From NCBI RefSeq assembly GCF_001411495.1, contig NZ_CP012981.1:2542001-2606000 (forward strand): a stretch of DNA of 64,000 bases, in the 5' to 3' direction. Shown here in pieces: positions 36,793-44,380 of this stretch (position 1 is the first letter of the stretch; each line of letters begins with the position of its first letter). The stretch comes from Burkholderia cepacia ATCC 25416. GTDB lineage: Bacteria; Pseudomonadota; Gammaproteobacteria; Burkholderiales; Burkholderiaceae. The translations under genes were made by a program, and so were the position numbers. A model generated the notes under the pieces. The model had not been told where the DNA came from, did not search any database, and saw nothing but the letters and a program-made list of their open reading frames with translations.

Positions 36793-37571
36793 GGTTCGAT
36801 CCTCCGAAATTCGATCGCCCACACCCAGGGGTTCGCGTCCCATCCATGGCCGCGGGCGGCATTGATGCCGTTCCACAGCGTCATGAACGAGCCGATTGGA
36901 TTGCCCGATGCCATCCCATCCTCGGAATAGTCCCGCCACATTTCCTGCATATCAGGGTCGTCCGTCTCGAACGTCTCGATGCCTTCAGCGATCGAATCCG
37001 CTTCGCTAATGCTTTGCAGGTGCTCGACGCGCACGCCGATAATCTCGAGCGTGATGCGCGAGGCCCAGCGCGGCATGTGGATCGACGGCACCCATTGCCC
37101 CTTGACCGCGGCGCTCGGCATCGTCCATTCCTCATCGATCTCGCGTTCCGCAAAATAGACACCAGCGCCGCCTGCCTGATAGTCGACCCATACGTCTGAG
37201 CAGTCGCAAGTGTCGAGCGAGCACGAATGTGAAGTGCGGGGCTTCCACGTCTCGCGCACCCACAGTCGATCACCGGGCTTCCCGTGCGGACACGGAGTCC
37301 AGTAGTGATCGCCAGCCATGGCATGCAATGGCGGTAGAATGGGCCATCTGCGCAGCTCCTTTGTCGGCGCCTCATCGGATTCGCACCAGTAGAACAATCC
37401 GGTCGGTTTCGACCAGCTCGTGTAGGTGGGTGAGTGCCCCTCGGCCGCGAACGTCGCCCATGGCGGCGGCTGTTCGCCGCGCACGGTCACGACGCGCCGC
37501 GTCTGCGTCTTTCGGCCTTCGAGAATGGCACGCACCATCGGGCCGCTGAACAGGATCGGGCGTTCCTTCAT
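36789..37571 (-). CDS. Phage protein with MKERPILFSGPMVRAIL N-terminus (ASCH-like)
   Basis: A 260-aa protein of a family common in temperate phages. It opens with the conserved MKERPILFSGPMVRAILEGR and contains GDRLWVRETWKP and MPRWASRITLEIIGVRVEHL, which recall ASCH/PUA-fold RNA-binding domains. Four Cys lie in the middle (SCSLDTCDCSD). Function is unknown. It is coupled by 4-bp overlaps on both sides. Confidence 0.75.
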   Translation of the reverse strand: MKERPILFSGPMVRAILEGRKTQTRRVVTVRGEQPPPWATFAAEGHSPTYTSWSKPTGLFYWCESDEAPTKELRRWPILPPLHAMAGDHYWTPCPHGKPGDRLWVRETWKPRTSHSCSLDTCDCSDVWVDYQAGGAGVYFAEREIDEEWTMPSAAVKGQWVPSIHMPRWASRITLEIIGVRVEHLQSISEADSIAEGIETFETDDPDMQEMWRDYSEDGMASGNPIGSFMTLWNGINAARGHGWDANPWVWAIEFRRIEP

Positions 37572-38056
37572 TGTGCACTCCAGTCAATCAGGGGGGTGTC
37601 GTACGGCAGCATCAGCGGATGCTTCGGGTCGCCTTTGGCAGTCAGGCCGAATACCTTCAACGGCTTGCCGGAGGCGCGCAGCATGTCCGCGACGACGTCG
37701 AGGCGCGGGCGCAAGCACTTCGGCAGCTTGCCCCGGTCGCCCCAGCATGGGACGAGCTGATCGGCGTCAGCGATGATCTGCGCGAGGTGCATGTCGTTCT
37801 CCGGGCCGATCGGATCGACCACTGCGGCCAGATCGTGCACGTTCGGCGAACGGAAGGCGAACGGATTGCCGGCGATGTACTTCCGCGCACCCCAGCGCGC
37901 GGCGAAGCCGGTCCATTTCAGGTCCGTGTGGTCGCGCACGCTCGCGTCGGCGCGTGACGAGTTGACGCCGAAGAACGCGACGACGAACCCGGTCGGCGCG
38001 ACTTCGCGCTCGAGGCGGTATCGGAAGCAGCAGCAGGGGCTGATGATGGCGCTCAT
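37568..38056 (-). CDS. DUF1643 domain protein
   Basis: A 162-aa protein matching DUF1643: YRLEREVAPTGFVVAFFGVN, SSRADASVRDHTDLKWTGFA, NPFAFRSPNVHDLAAVVDPI and the closing LTAKGDPKHPLMLPYDTPLI. The family is scattered in phages and islands with no proven activity. Coupled by 4-bp overlaps with its neighbours. Confidence 0.85.
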   Translation of the reverse strand: MSAIISPCCCFRYRLEREVAPTGFVVAFFGVNSSRADASVRDHTDLKWTGFAARWGARKYIAGNPFAFRSPNVHDLAAVVDPIGPENDMHLAQIIADADQLVPCWGDRGKLPKCLRPRLDVVADMLRASGKPLKVFGLTAKGDPKHPLMLPYDTPLIDWSAQ

Positions 38057-38490
38057 TGGGCGGTTCCCATTTCGAACAGATCGCCGATCGCCTTCCGCGC
38101 GTGGCGCGTAGCGGCCGCGTTCGCGCGGTGATGCTCGGCGTCATAGGCGAGGTGATGCAGCTGGCACAGCGCCTTCAGGTTGTCGTCGTCGCAGTTCTCG
38201 GGTACGTGGTCGAGGTGCGCGATCGTGAGCACGACCGTCGTCCATTTGCGGCCGCAGTACTCGGATGCCTTGCAGTATCCGAGCAGCCGACCGTCGTCGG
38301 CCGCATAGACCTCGCCGTCACCCTCGAAGCGCTGGAACGTGCCGGCGTCCTTATCGATGCCGCGCACGATGTGATCGCCGTTCGCGACGCGGCACTGCTC
38401 ACAGCGATTGCCGGCCCGCGCGAGGATGCGCGTGCGGATCTCGGGCCAGTTGGCCGGATAGCGGCTGCGGTTCTCAGGCTTGATCGGCAT
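38053..38490 (-). CDS. HNH endonuclease-like phage protein
   Basis: A 145-aa protein beginning MPIKPENRSRYPANWPEIRT. A Cys pair (RCEQC) and the core LTIAHLDHVPENCDDDNLKA, then LCQLHHLAYDAEHHRANAAA, form an HNH-type beta-beta-alpha metal site with Cys and His ligands. Likely a DNA-nicking or HNH-fold protein. ATG 38,490 was chosen; 17 bp overlap with the upstream gene. Confidence 0.8.
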   Translation of the reverse strand: MPIKPENRSRYPANWPEIRTRILARAGNRCEQCRVANGDHIVRGIDKDAGTFQRFEGDGEVYAADDGRLLGYCKASEYCGRKWTTVVLTIAHLDHVPENCDDDNLKALCQLHHLAYDAEHHRANAAATRHARKAIGDLFEMGTAQ

Positions 38491-38899
38491 GGCCTTCTCC
38501 TGCGCGGGCGGCGAGAGCAGCGCGAAGCGCTGACGCCGTATGTGGCACGTCGAGCGCGTCAAAGTAGGCCACCACGTCAAACGCAAACTCCGGAGTGACA
38601 GGGGCGCGTCCGAACTCCATCGCCGACAGCTTCGCGGGCGTCGTCAGGAGCGCGGTCGCCATGTCCATCAGCGTGACGCCTGCTACGATGCGCAGCGCGC
38701 GGACGAGCATGCCGTACGGCGTGAGCGGATTCGTGAAGCTCGGCTGTTCTTCCGTCACCTCGGCCCGCGGCTCCGGCTGCTGAGCGGCGAGGAGGGCGCG
38801 GGCGAAACCGTGATAGTCGAAGTAGTCGCCGGGGTTCGGCAGCAGCCGGTACGGGCGCGCAAAGTCATCGATCTGCTCATCCGTCAGCGTCTTATTCAT
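38474..38899 (-). CDS. Phage protein with Cro/C1-like helix-turn-helix
   Basis: A 141-aa protein. The N-terminus LTDEQIDDFARPYRLLPNPG is a module often seen in Burkholderia phage proteins. The second half has an XRE-type helix-turn-helix: LRIVAGVTLMDMATALLTTP, KLSAMEFGRAPVTPEF. The fusion of the two parts is notable. Its role is unknown. Confidence 0.7.
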   Translation of the reverse strand: MNKTLTDEQIDDFARPYRLLPNPGDYFDYHGFARALLAAQQPEPRAEVTEEQPSFTNPLTPYGMLVRALRIVAGVTLMDMATALLTTPAKLSAMEFGRAPVTPEFAFDVVAYFDALDVPHTASALRAALAARAGEGHADQA

Positions 38900-39183
38900 G
38901 CTTGGTTCCCTTCGTGGACCCGCGGATACCATTCAACGAGCCAGCGGCGGACATCCTTCTTGGTATAAGCGATCGTTTGATCGAGTTCGATACAGCGACG
39001 ATGAAACACGCAGTGGAATCGACCGTCATCGCCTCGATAGACGGTTGCAGCTCCGTGATCGCCTGCACCGGTACATGCCCGAAACGCGCTCAAAAGGCGG
39101 ATCGCCTGCGATACCGAATTGAAGAATGGAACGTTGTCGATTCGGCCGCCAGCGACACCCGGCAGATTAATCAGGGCACTCAT
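38896..39183 (-). CDS. Hypothetical phage protein
   Basis: A 95-aa protein with two Cys and several His (FRACTGAGDHGA; FHCVFHRRCIEL). No recognised domain. Overlaps both neighbours by 4 bp. Confidence 0.65.
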   Translation of the reverse strand: MSALINLPGVAGGRIDNVPFFNSVSQAIRLLSAFRACTGAGDHGAATVYRGDDGRFHCVFHRRCIELDQTIAYTKKDVRRWLVEWYPRVHEGNQA

Positions 39184-40259
39184 TGCTTGGCTCCTTCGAG
39201 AAGGGCGAGCAACACTCGGGCATGGCCGTCTAGCCGGCGTTCCTCCATCGTTTCGGCTGCAAACTTAATTACCGCGCGCTGGTTATGCGTCAGCCCCTGC
39301 CGAGTGGCGACCTGCGCGGGCGGGGCGGTGTAGAGCGCAACACGCGTCTTGCGAGGTTCGCGATACAGCACGACTTGGCATTGCTGCGAATATGTTCGCA
39401 GCGCTTCAAGATCGCGAGGCAGGATATGTGCCACCGCCTCTTGCCCCGCTGCCGCTGCGGGTTGAGATGCTGCCGCGCGGGCTTGCCATGCAGCCGAGGC
39501 TGCATACTGCGGCGTTACTTCTAGCCACCAGCGCGTGCTTTTTAATGCAGACCAGACACTGAACGCAGTCTGCTCGTCTGCCGGCGCTGCCGCTGCATCT
39601 GCGGAGGGAGTGCGGCCTGCGAGAACCTTGCGTGCAGCTTCGCGCGCAGCGACGCGCCGAGAGGCGGCCATCGTTCGTTCGATAGGGTCGATGTCGTTGG
39701 GGTCTTCGGTATCCGTCACGATGCGCCACGTTTCTTCCGCGTCGAGGTATTCGCGCAGCGCTTCCGTAGCCCCTGCGATCTCGAACTGCGCCGGCTCGTC
39801 CGCCACTTGCGGTTCATGCTGCTGCGTGCGCTTGCATTCCGATGCGGCATACTGCTTCGCGCACGGTTCTACGCGATCGTCAGGATGGCAGGTGCACGGC
39901 TTATCGTCCGCCGGCACCGCTCCCGCCACCTCAATGCGAGGGGCTCGTCCTTTCATCCACTCGCAGGCGGCAAGCCACGCTTTCTCGGTGATCGCATCGT
40001 TCCAGAACCCCGATGTTTTGAACCACTGTCGGAACGCCGCCCGCTCATCCGCCCGATTGCCCGTGCCTTCGAGCGGGGCGGAGGGTTCAGCCTGCGAGCA
40101 CTTCAATATCGCCATGATCTGCGCGTCGCGATCTGCTATATCGAACGAATTGATGTCAAGCAACCGAGCCAGTCGGTGCCCGTGCTCTGCCACGAAGCGG
40201 GCCTCCACCTCGGCCAGCGCTGCTTCGTGCTGCTCGACAGGGGATGCGGCGTTATCCAT
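39180..40259 (-). CDS. Hypothetical phage protein, Ala/Glu-rich
   Basis: A 359-aa protein starting MDNAASPVEQHEAALAEVEA. It contains FRQWFKTSGFWNDAITEKAW, AACEWMKGRAP and PCTCHPDDRVEPC, pieces seen repeatedly in Burkholderia phage accessory proteins. The modular look suggests assembly from shared small domains. The C-terminus is helical (NQRAVIKFAAETMEERRLDG). No function recognised. Confidence 0.65.
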   Translation of the reverse strand: MDNAASPVEQHEAALAEVEARFVAEHGHRLARLLDINSFDIADRDAQIMAILKCSQAEPSAPLEGTGNRADERAAFRQWFKTSGFWNDAITEKAWLAACEWMKGRAPRIEVAGAVPADDKPCTCHPDDRVEPCAKQYAASECKRTQQHEPQVADEPAQFEIAGATEALREYLDAEETWRIVTDTEDPNDIDPIERTMAASRRVAAREAARKVLAGRTPSADAAAAPADEQTAFSVWSALKSTRWWLEVTPQYAASAAWQARAAASQPAAAAGQEAVAHILPRDLEALRTYSQQCQVVLYREPRKTRVALYTAPPAQVATRQGLTHNQRAVIKFAAETMEERRLDGHARVLLALLEGAKQ

Positions 40260-41019
40260 GATTCGCTCCTTCAAGATCTTTCTCGGCCAGTTCGCAGAAG
40301 ATTCCGCACTGGATCGACAATTCGTTTTGATAGTCGCCGACATCCGGCGGCAATTCGTCGAGAAACACGCGCTCCTCTCCGACCTTCACCAGCTTTACGC
40401 CCAGGCGCCGACTTAGCTTCGCCATGCGATCGAATTGAGGGGGGAAGTCGACGCGAACCTTGTTCCAGTAGCCGGCTCCGCCCTTGACACATCCGATGCA
40501 GTTGTTGTGCAAGTAACCGAGCTTGTACATCGTCGGGATCTCGATTCCGGCTCGGTCGATGATCGCAAGGCAGTCGTCGTGCGTTATGCCTTTTTCGACC
40601 AGAATCGGCCAAATCAGAACGTCATTGTTGCCGTCGATGAACTGGTCGACTCGGCCTTGTTCCTCGGCTGAGTATCCGAACACGTGCATGTCCCCATGGC
40701 GCTGGAATGCCTCTCGGACGTGCTTCTTCAAAGCACGCGTGCAAGCTGCACCACGCACGCCGGCGATGTATTTCTCTCTCTCGAAAACGGTATAGATCGA
40801 CGACCCGAACTTTTCGCTTTTCAGCCGCGTGATCGGAACGCCGAACCAGCGTTCGCAATCGGCGGCGAAGCGCGCGTTGTCCGGGTGCTCTTCATCGATG
40901 CCACATTGGGCGACGATCAACGGCAGATTTTTGCTCCTCGCGTTCTCGGCGATCGCCAATTTCGTCGCGACAGCGGACGCAGCCCCGGCCGAAAACCAAC
41001 AGACGATTCGCTCAGGCAC
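40252..41019 (-). CDS. Phage PAPS-reductase/PP-loop family protein
   Basis: A 255-aa adenine-nucleotide alpha-hydrolase-like protein. The PP-loop is seen at the start as WFSAGAASAVATKLAI (SxGxxS with Ser9 and Ser14 positions). AACTRALKKHVREAF and the cysteine motif NNCIGCVKGGAGYWNKV follow. The family includes PAPS reductases, DndC-type sulfur-transfer and other adenylating enzymes. Its phage role is unknown; sulfation, DNA/RNA sulfur modification or nucleotide metabolism are possible. It neighbours the TGT-like gene. Confidence 0.8.
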   Translation of the reverse strand: MPERIVCWFSAGAASAVATKLAIAENARSKNLPLIVAQCGIDEEHPDNARFAADCERWFGVPITRLKSEKFGSSIYTVFEREKYIAGVRGAACTRALKKHVREAFQRHGDMHVFGYSAEEQGRVDQFIDGNNDVLIWPILVEKGITHDDCLAIIDRAGIEIPTMYKLGYLHNNCIGCVKGGAGYWNKVRVDFPPQFDRMAKLSRRLGVKLVKVGEERVFLDELPPDVGDYQNELSIQCGIFCELAEKDLEGANHG

Positions 41020-41074
41020 GGTTCGCCTCCAGGTCCGTCAGCGCATCAGCGCGGCTATTGTCGGTGGTCTTCAT
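41012..41074 (-). CDS. Mini-ORF, N-terminal module remnant
   Basis: A 20-codon frame beginning MKTTDNSRADALTD and overlapping the start of the PP-loop gene by 8 bp. The ...RADALTD... opening is a frequent N-terminus of Burkholderia phage accessory proteins, so this may be a truncated member kept for translational coupling. Confidence 0.4.
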   Translation of the reverse strand: MKTTDNSRADALTDLEANRA

Positions 41075-41082
41075 GGTGGTCC

Positions 41083-41838
41083 TCAGGTGGTCAGCGCGAA
41101 ATCGGCCTGAATGCCCGCATGCTCCCGGACCCAGAACGTCGGCGATTGGTGGGATTCGATGCGCTCGCGCAATATGAGCGCGCGAGCATCCTTGGTCGGC
41201 GGCGTATAGGTGCCGCGCCATTTGCTATCGATGCCGATGTTCTGGCCGATGTTCGTACTGTCAGCGCTCGCAAACGGGAAGCGCGTGAACACGTCTGGAT
41301 TGAGCATGCGCAGGCCGTGGATCTTGCAGATCGGGCGACCATGCTTATCGCACAGCACGTCCATTGCTTCCGCCATGCGTTGATACCAGGCAGATGTGCC
41401 GACGGTCGCATACTCGCCAGAGCTGCCGAGGCATACGCGCGGCCATACGAACGCGAGTCGTTCGAGTCGTTCGAGACTTTCATGAAGGTGCCAGACCGGG
41501 GCGCCGACCCAAGGTGCCGCTTCACGCCACGGCCATTCCGCGAGCAATGCGTCGTTCGCATGTTCGTCGCCATCGATCACGTCGGGAATAACGGCAAAAT
41601 CGAAGGATGGGTAGCGATTCAGTTCCCCGACCCACGCGTAATATGGCTTCCAGTCTGTGACCGGCGCACCACTGCGCCATGCCGAGAACGCGCCGTTATC
41701 GACCGCGAACGTCTGGGCTACTTCGAGCGCTAGGCCGAGTTGTTCGGGATGCTGAAACGACACGAAGGCGTGACCACCTGAAAGCGCGCGTGCGGCGGCC
41801 GTAGATGGCGTGATCGGCGTGCCGTGGTAATGGATCAT
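41083..41838 (-). CDS. TIM-barrel, tRNA-guanine-transglycosylase/DpdA-like phage protein (tentative)
   Basis: A 251-aa protein beginning MIHYHGTPITP. Motifs in order are FAVDNGAFSAWRSGAP (about residues 44-59), FAVIPDVIDGDEHANDALLA, VWHLHESLERLERL, CLGSSGEYATVG and ICKIHGLRMLNPDVFTRFPF then ASADSTNIGQ. The DNGAF and ADST aspartates occupy places like the two catalytic Asp of transglycosylases, and DpdA proteins insert 7-deazaguanine into DNA. This fold assignment is by motif resemblance only. No preQ0 synthesis genes are seen in the window. Confidence 0.5.
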   Translation of the reverse strand: MIHYHGTPITPSTAAARALSGGHAFVSFQHPEQLGLALEVAQTFAVDNGAFSAWRSGAPVTDWKPYYAWVGELNRYPSFDFAVIPDVIDGDEHANDALLAEWPWREAAPWVGAPVWHLHESLERLERLAFVWPRVCLGSSGEYATVGTSAWYQRMAEAMDVLCDKHGRPICKIHGLRMLNPDVFTRFPFASADSTNIGQNIGIDSKWRGTYTPPTKDARALILRERIESHQSPTFWVREHAGIQADFALTT

Positions 41839-42182
41839 CGCGATACCGCCCGGATGGCATGAATCGCCTCGACGCCTTTCTCATAGACGGTGCTTCCGAT
41901 CTGCACTCGTTCGATCAGGCGTCCGCACGGTGCAGGATCGAAACCGCGGCGCGTCTCGATGTCAACGCCGTGATGATGGGCTTTCAGGATCTGCCGGCCG
42001 CCGAAGCGCTTGAAAAGGTCGTCTGCAATCGCCTCGTGATAGCCGCTCTCGTGCATGGCAGTGGCCGTTGTGATGTGCTCGACGTGGATCATTTCGTCCG
42101 TATCGATCTCTAGGACGTAGGAGATCAGCTGCCGATTATTCGGGCATCGGCTCACGAAATGAGTTCGGTAGATGTTACTCAT
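41835..42182 (-). CDS. Hypothetical phage protein (MSNIYRTHF family)
   Basis: A 115-aa protein opening MSNIYRTHFVSRCPNN. It has a short beta-rich first half (YVLEIDTDEMIHVEHI) and a helical/His-rich segment. Similar openings occur in other temperate phage accessory genes. ATGA overlap with the TGT-like gene downstream. Confidence 0.65.
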   Translation of the reverse strand: MSNIYRTHFVSRCPNNRQLISYVLEIDTDEMIHVEHITTATAMHESGYHEAIADDLFKRFGGRQILKAHHHGVDIETRRGFDPAPCGRLIERVQIGSTVYEKGVEAIHAIRAVSR

Positions 42183-42263
42183 CGTCATCCTCAATCAGTA
42201 GAACAGCCGCATCGGTTGGGCGCTCGGCTCGCATCAGGCGGCGTCAGCGGGAATAAAACGGAT

Positions 42264-42653
42264 TTAATGGACGGATATGTCCGGGACGATCACAGATGGT
42301 TTGAACACCACTTTGTAGTGGTATGTGCTCGCCGGCGCGGGATCGAGTTGCTCGATGAAGTACGTCACGTTATTGGACAGGCCGAGGAAGTGCTTTTTGT
42401 AGCTGTTCGGGCCGGTCTTGCAAATGATCGCGAGCTTGGTATCGGTGCTCGAGTTGTCCTTCGAGCACAGACCTTCAATAGTCAGCATGTATTCACCGGT
42501 GAAGCCGTTATAAAAAACAATTCGGCGATTGATCTGGAAGTTGTCAGCGGCAGTCGACAGGTTCTGCGAAGCGACATCGGCATCGTTGGTGCAGGCTCCG
42601 AGCAGGGACGTGAAAGCGATTGCAGCGGAAAAGAGAAGACGCGAGAGTGTCAT
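42264..42653 (-). CDS. Phage-encoded lipoprotein
   Basis: A 129-aa exported lipoprotein. Signal MTLSRLLFSAAIAFTSLLGA ends in lipobox LLGAC, with Cys21 as the acylation site. Asp24 lies beyond the +2 residue (Thr), so outer-membrane sorting is expected. The mature part looks beta-rich (RRIVFYNGFTGEYMLTIEG; YHYKVVFKPSVIV), like phage beta-sandwich lipoproteins. It follows the DGR reverse transcriptase by 17 bp. Superinfection exclusion or lysogenic surface change is a reasonable guess. Confidence 0.8.
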   Translation of the reverse strand: MTLSRLLFSAAIAFTSLLGACTNDADVASQNLSTAADNFQINRRIVFYNGFTGEYMLTIEGLCSKDNSSTDTKLAIICKTGPNSYKKHFLGLSNNVTYFIEQLDPAPASTYHYKVVFKPSVIVPDISVH

Positions 42654-42670
42654 GGTGGTCAGTCCTCAAA

Positions 42671-43816
42671 TCAGAAGGTCTTGGTGAGATCGCGGTCAAC
42701 CGCTTTGCCGAGAGATCGAATAAGGTTCGCGAGGTAGACGCGGTCCTGGTGGCTGGCGGTCGCTTGGCGAAGCAGGCCGAAATACGAATTTGCTACCGGC
42801 ATCAGGTCAGCGCATGGCGTTTCGGCGACGCGGCGCAATGCCTCATTCCGCGTGCGCTTCCGCGTCTCGCGACGCCATGGCTTGATGACCTGGCCGACGA
42901 AGTCGACGCCGCGGTCGATTGGCTGCAGGATCGTCTTGCGCGGGTTGATTCGCGCGCCGAGCCGGGCTGGCAGAAAGGTAGTGACGTCGGTGAGGATCTC
43001 GTTCAACCGGGTGGGTGATTCGTGCAGGAACACGAAATCGTCGACGTATCGGATGTAGTGCCGTACGCCGAGCGCGTGCTTCGCTCGCTGGTCGAGTACG
43101 TCGAGATAGACGTTCGCGAAAAACTGGCTCGACAGGTTCCCGATCGGCAACCCGAGGTGCGGCGCCTGTTCGAGCAGTCTCTTATGGGGCGGAACGAGAT
43201 CCATCATGGCCGGATCGCCGTGGTACACGTAGTCGGCCCGTGGATCGTGCATCAGCACGGTTTCGGTCAGCGATCGCCAGAATGGCTCGGAGATCTTCGC
43301 GAGCAGCAGGTCGAGCAGAATTCCCTTGTCGATGCTGACGAAGAAGTTGGCGAGGTCGCACTTCAGGTAAAACGCGCGCCGCGACCAGTTCTGCGTGATC
43401 GATCGCACTTTCGCTTCGAGGCGCTGCGCGGCGTACAGCGTGCCACGCCCTTTGATGCAGGCGCACGAATCGGCGACGAATGACCTTTCGAAGCGCGGTC
43501 CGATCCGGTTGTAAAGCAGGTGATGCACAATGCGATCGCGAAAAGCCGCCGCCCATACTTCGCGCGGCTTCGGTCGCGTGATAACGAAGCACTTCGAGCG
43601 GCCGGGCGTGTAGCTGCCGTCGACCAGCTCGTCGTACAGGCGGCGCAGGTTCCGTTCGAGCCGCATCTCGAACGCAAGCGCCGCATTGCTGTTTCGCTTC
43701 GTTCGCCGGCAGTCGAGATACGCTTCGACCAGCTCGGCGAACGAAAATGGCCCTCGATCTGCGGACGGCGCGGGCGCGCAACTCGTTGTTCTGGTGGTTG
43801 TTGTTCTGGTTGCCAT
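42671..43816 (-). CDS. Diversity-generating retroelement reverse transcriptase
   Basis: About 381 aa if translation starts at the only in-frame ATG near the domain, 43,816, which lies inside the template repeat; the true start is uncertain. Recognisable RT content begins at FSFAELVEAYLDCRRTKRN. RT motifs include KPREVWAAAFRDRIVHHLLY, LKCDLANFFVSIDKG, the DGR hallmark LGLPIGNLSSQFFANVY (IGxxxSQ in place of QGxxxSP) and the catalytic YIRYVDDF. No maturase or nuclease domain follows. With Avd it copies TR RNA error-prone at adenines for transfer into the VRs. Confidence 0.93.
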   Translation of the reverse strand: MATRTTTTRTTSCAPAPSADRGPFSFAELVEAYLDCRRTKRNSNAALAFEMRLERNLRRLYDELVDGSYTPGRSKCFVITRPKPREVWAAAFRDRIVHHLLYNRIGPRFERSFVADSCACIKGRGTLYAAQRLEAKVRSITQNWSRRAFYLKCDLANFFVSIDKGILLDLLLAKISEPFWRSLTETVLMHDPRADYVYHGDPAMMDLVPPHKRLLEQAPHLGLPIGNLSSQFFANVYLDVLDQRAKHALGVRHYIRYVDDFVFLHESPTRLNEILTDVTTFLPARLGARINPRKTILQPIDRGVDFVGQVIKPWRRETRKRTRNEALRRVAETPCADLMPVANSYFGLLRQATASHQDRVYLANLIRSLGKAVDRDLTKTF

Positions 43817-43848
43817 TGTTGAAGTTCTGGTACCACGCCCAGCCGGAG
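43757..43848 (-). repeat. DGR template repeat (TR)
   Basis: 92 nt. Read on the minus strand it carries AAC codons in clusters (CAGAACTTCAACAATGG, CAGAACAACAACCACC) between GC-rich ends shared with both VRs. In VR phase it would encode GWAWYQNFNNGNQNNNHQNN. It lies between avd and the RT and overlaps the extended RT frame. The invariant 3' part is GAGTTGCGCGCCCGCGCC and beyond. Confidence 0.95.
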
Positions 43849-44009
43849 GTATCGTGCGATCTACGTCGCCCGACCGATTTCTCAGTCGGGAAACTGCGCT
43901 GGACCTTTCCGCACGCCGGCGGCCGGTTTCCTCATTGCGCATGGCGGTGGCTTTGTGAGCCAGCGGCACGGCCAGATTGATATATCGCTCAGCCGCGAAG
44001 GCCTTGACC

Positions 44010-44366
44010 TTAGCGGAGCGGGCGACGGTTTGCGGCGTTCTTCCAGCCTGTGGCCTGCTTCCCGATGCTCGTCGTCTTCTCGACGGCAGCTGCGTAGCCG
44101 TCACGTGAGATCAGGCGCTTGTCCATACTGAGACGAAGCAGCAGCTCGATCACCTGCAGACGCTCGAGCAATTCGACGAGGTGCGGAGCCTTGTCGGCCG
44201 CGACGTTCGCGCGGAACACCAACACCATGATCTCGATGCACTCCGCGTTGATCTTCTCGCCGATGCTGCGCTTGAAGTCGCGGGGCATGTTCTTGACCAA
44301 AGTGGTGACATCATCGAGCAGCCCATAGGCCGCTCGATATATCGGAAGTTGGTTGTGCAGGGCCAC
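44010..44366 (-). CDS. avd: DGR accessory variability determinant (Avd-like)
   Basis: A 118-aa helical protein of the Avd/four-helix-bundle type. GTG start 44,366, 14 bp after the VR1 gene. Helical segments IYRAAYGLLDDVTTLVKNMP, FKRSIGEKINAECIEIMVLV, HLVELLERLQVIELLLRLSM and SRDGYAAAVEKTTSIGKQAT match the pentameric, basic-surfaced Avd that binds RT and TR RNA in the Bordetella phage system. The basic tail (KNAANRRPLR) fits nucleic-acid contact. Confidence 0.9.
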   Translation of the reverse strand: MALHNQLPIYRAAYGLLDDVTTLVKNMPRDFKRSIGEKINAECIEIMVLVFRANVAADKAPHLVELLERLQVIELLLRLSMDKRLISRDGYAAAVEKTTSIGKQATGWKNAANRRPLR

Positions 44367-44380
44367 GGCGGGTTAAATAA

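Noticed and set aside
42671..43816. RT as retron or group II intron reverse transcriptase
   Set aside because: IGNLSSQ motif, Avd neighbour and adenine-specific TR/VR pairs fit a DGR; no maturase domain or msr/msd structure.
42671..44104. Full 477-codon RT open frame starting at 44,104
   Set aside because: It would cover the end of avd and the whole TR; sequence before FSFAELVEAYLDC is not RT-like.
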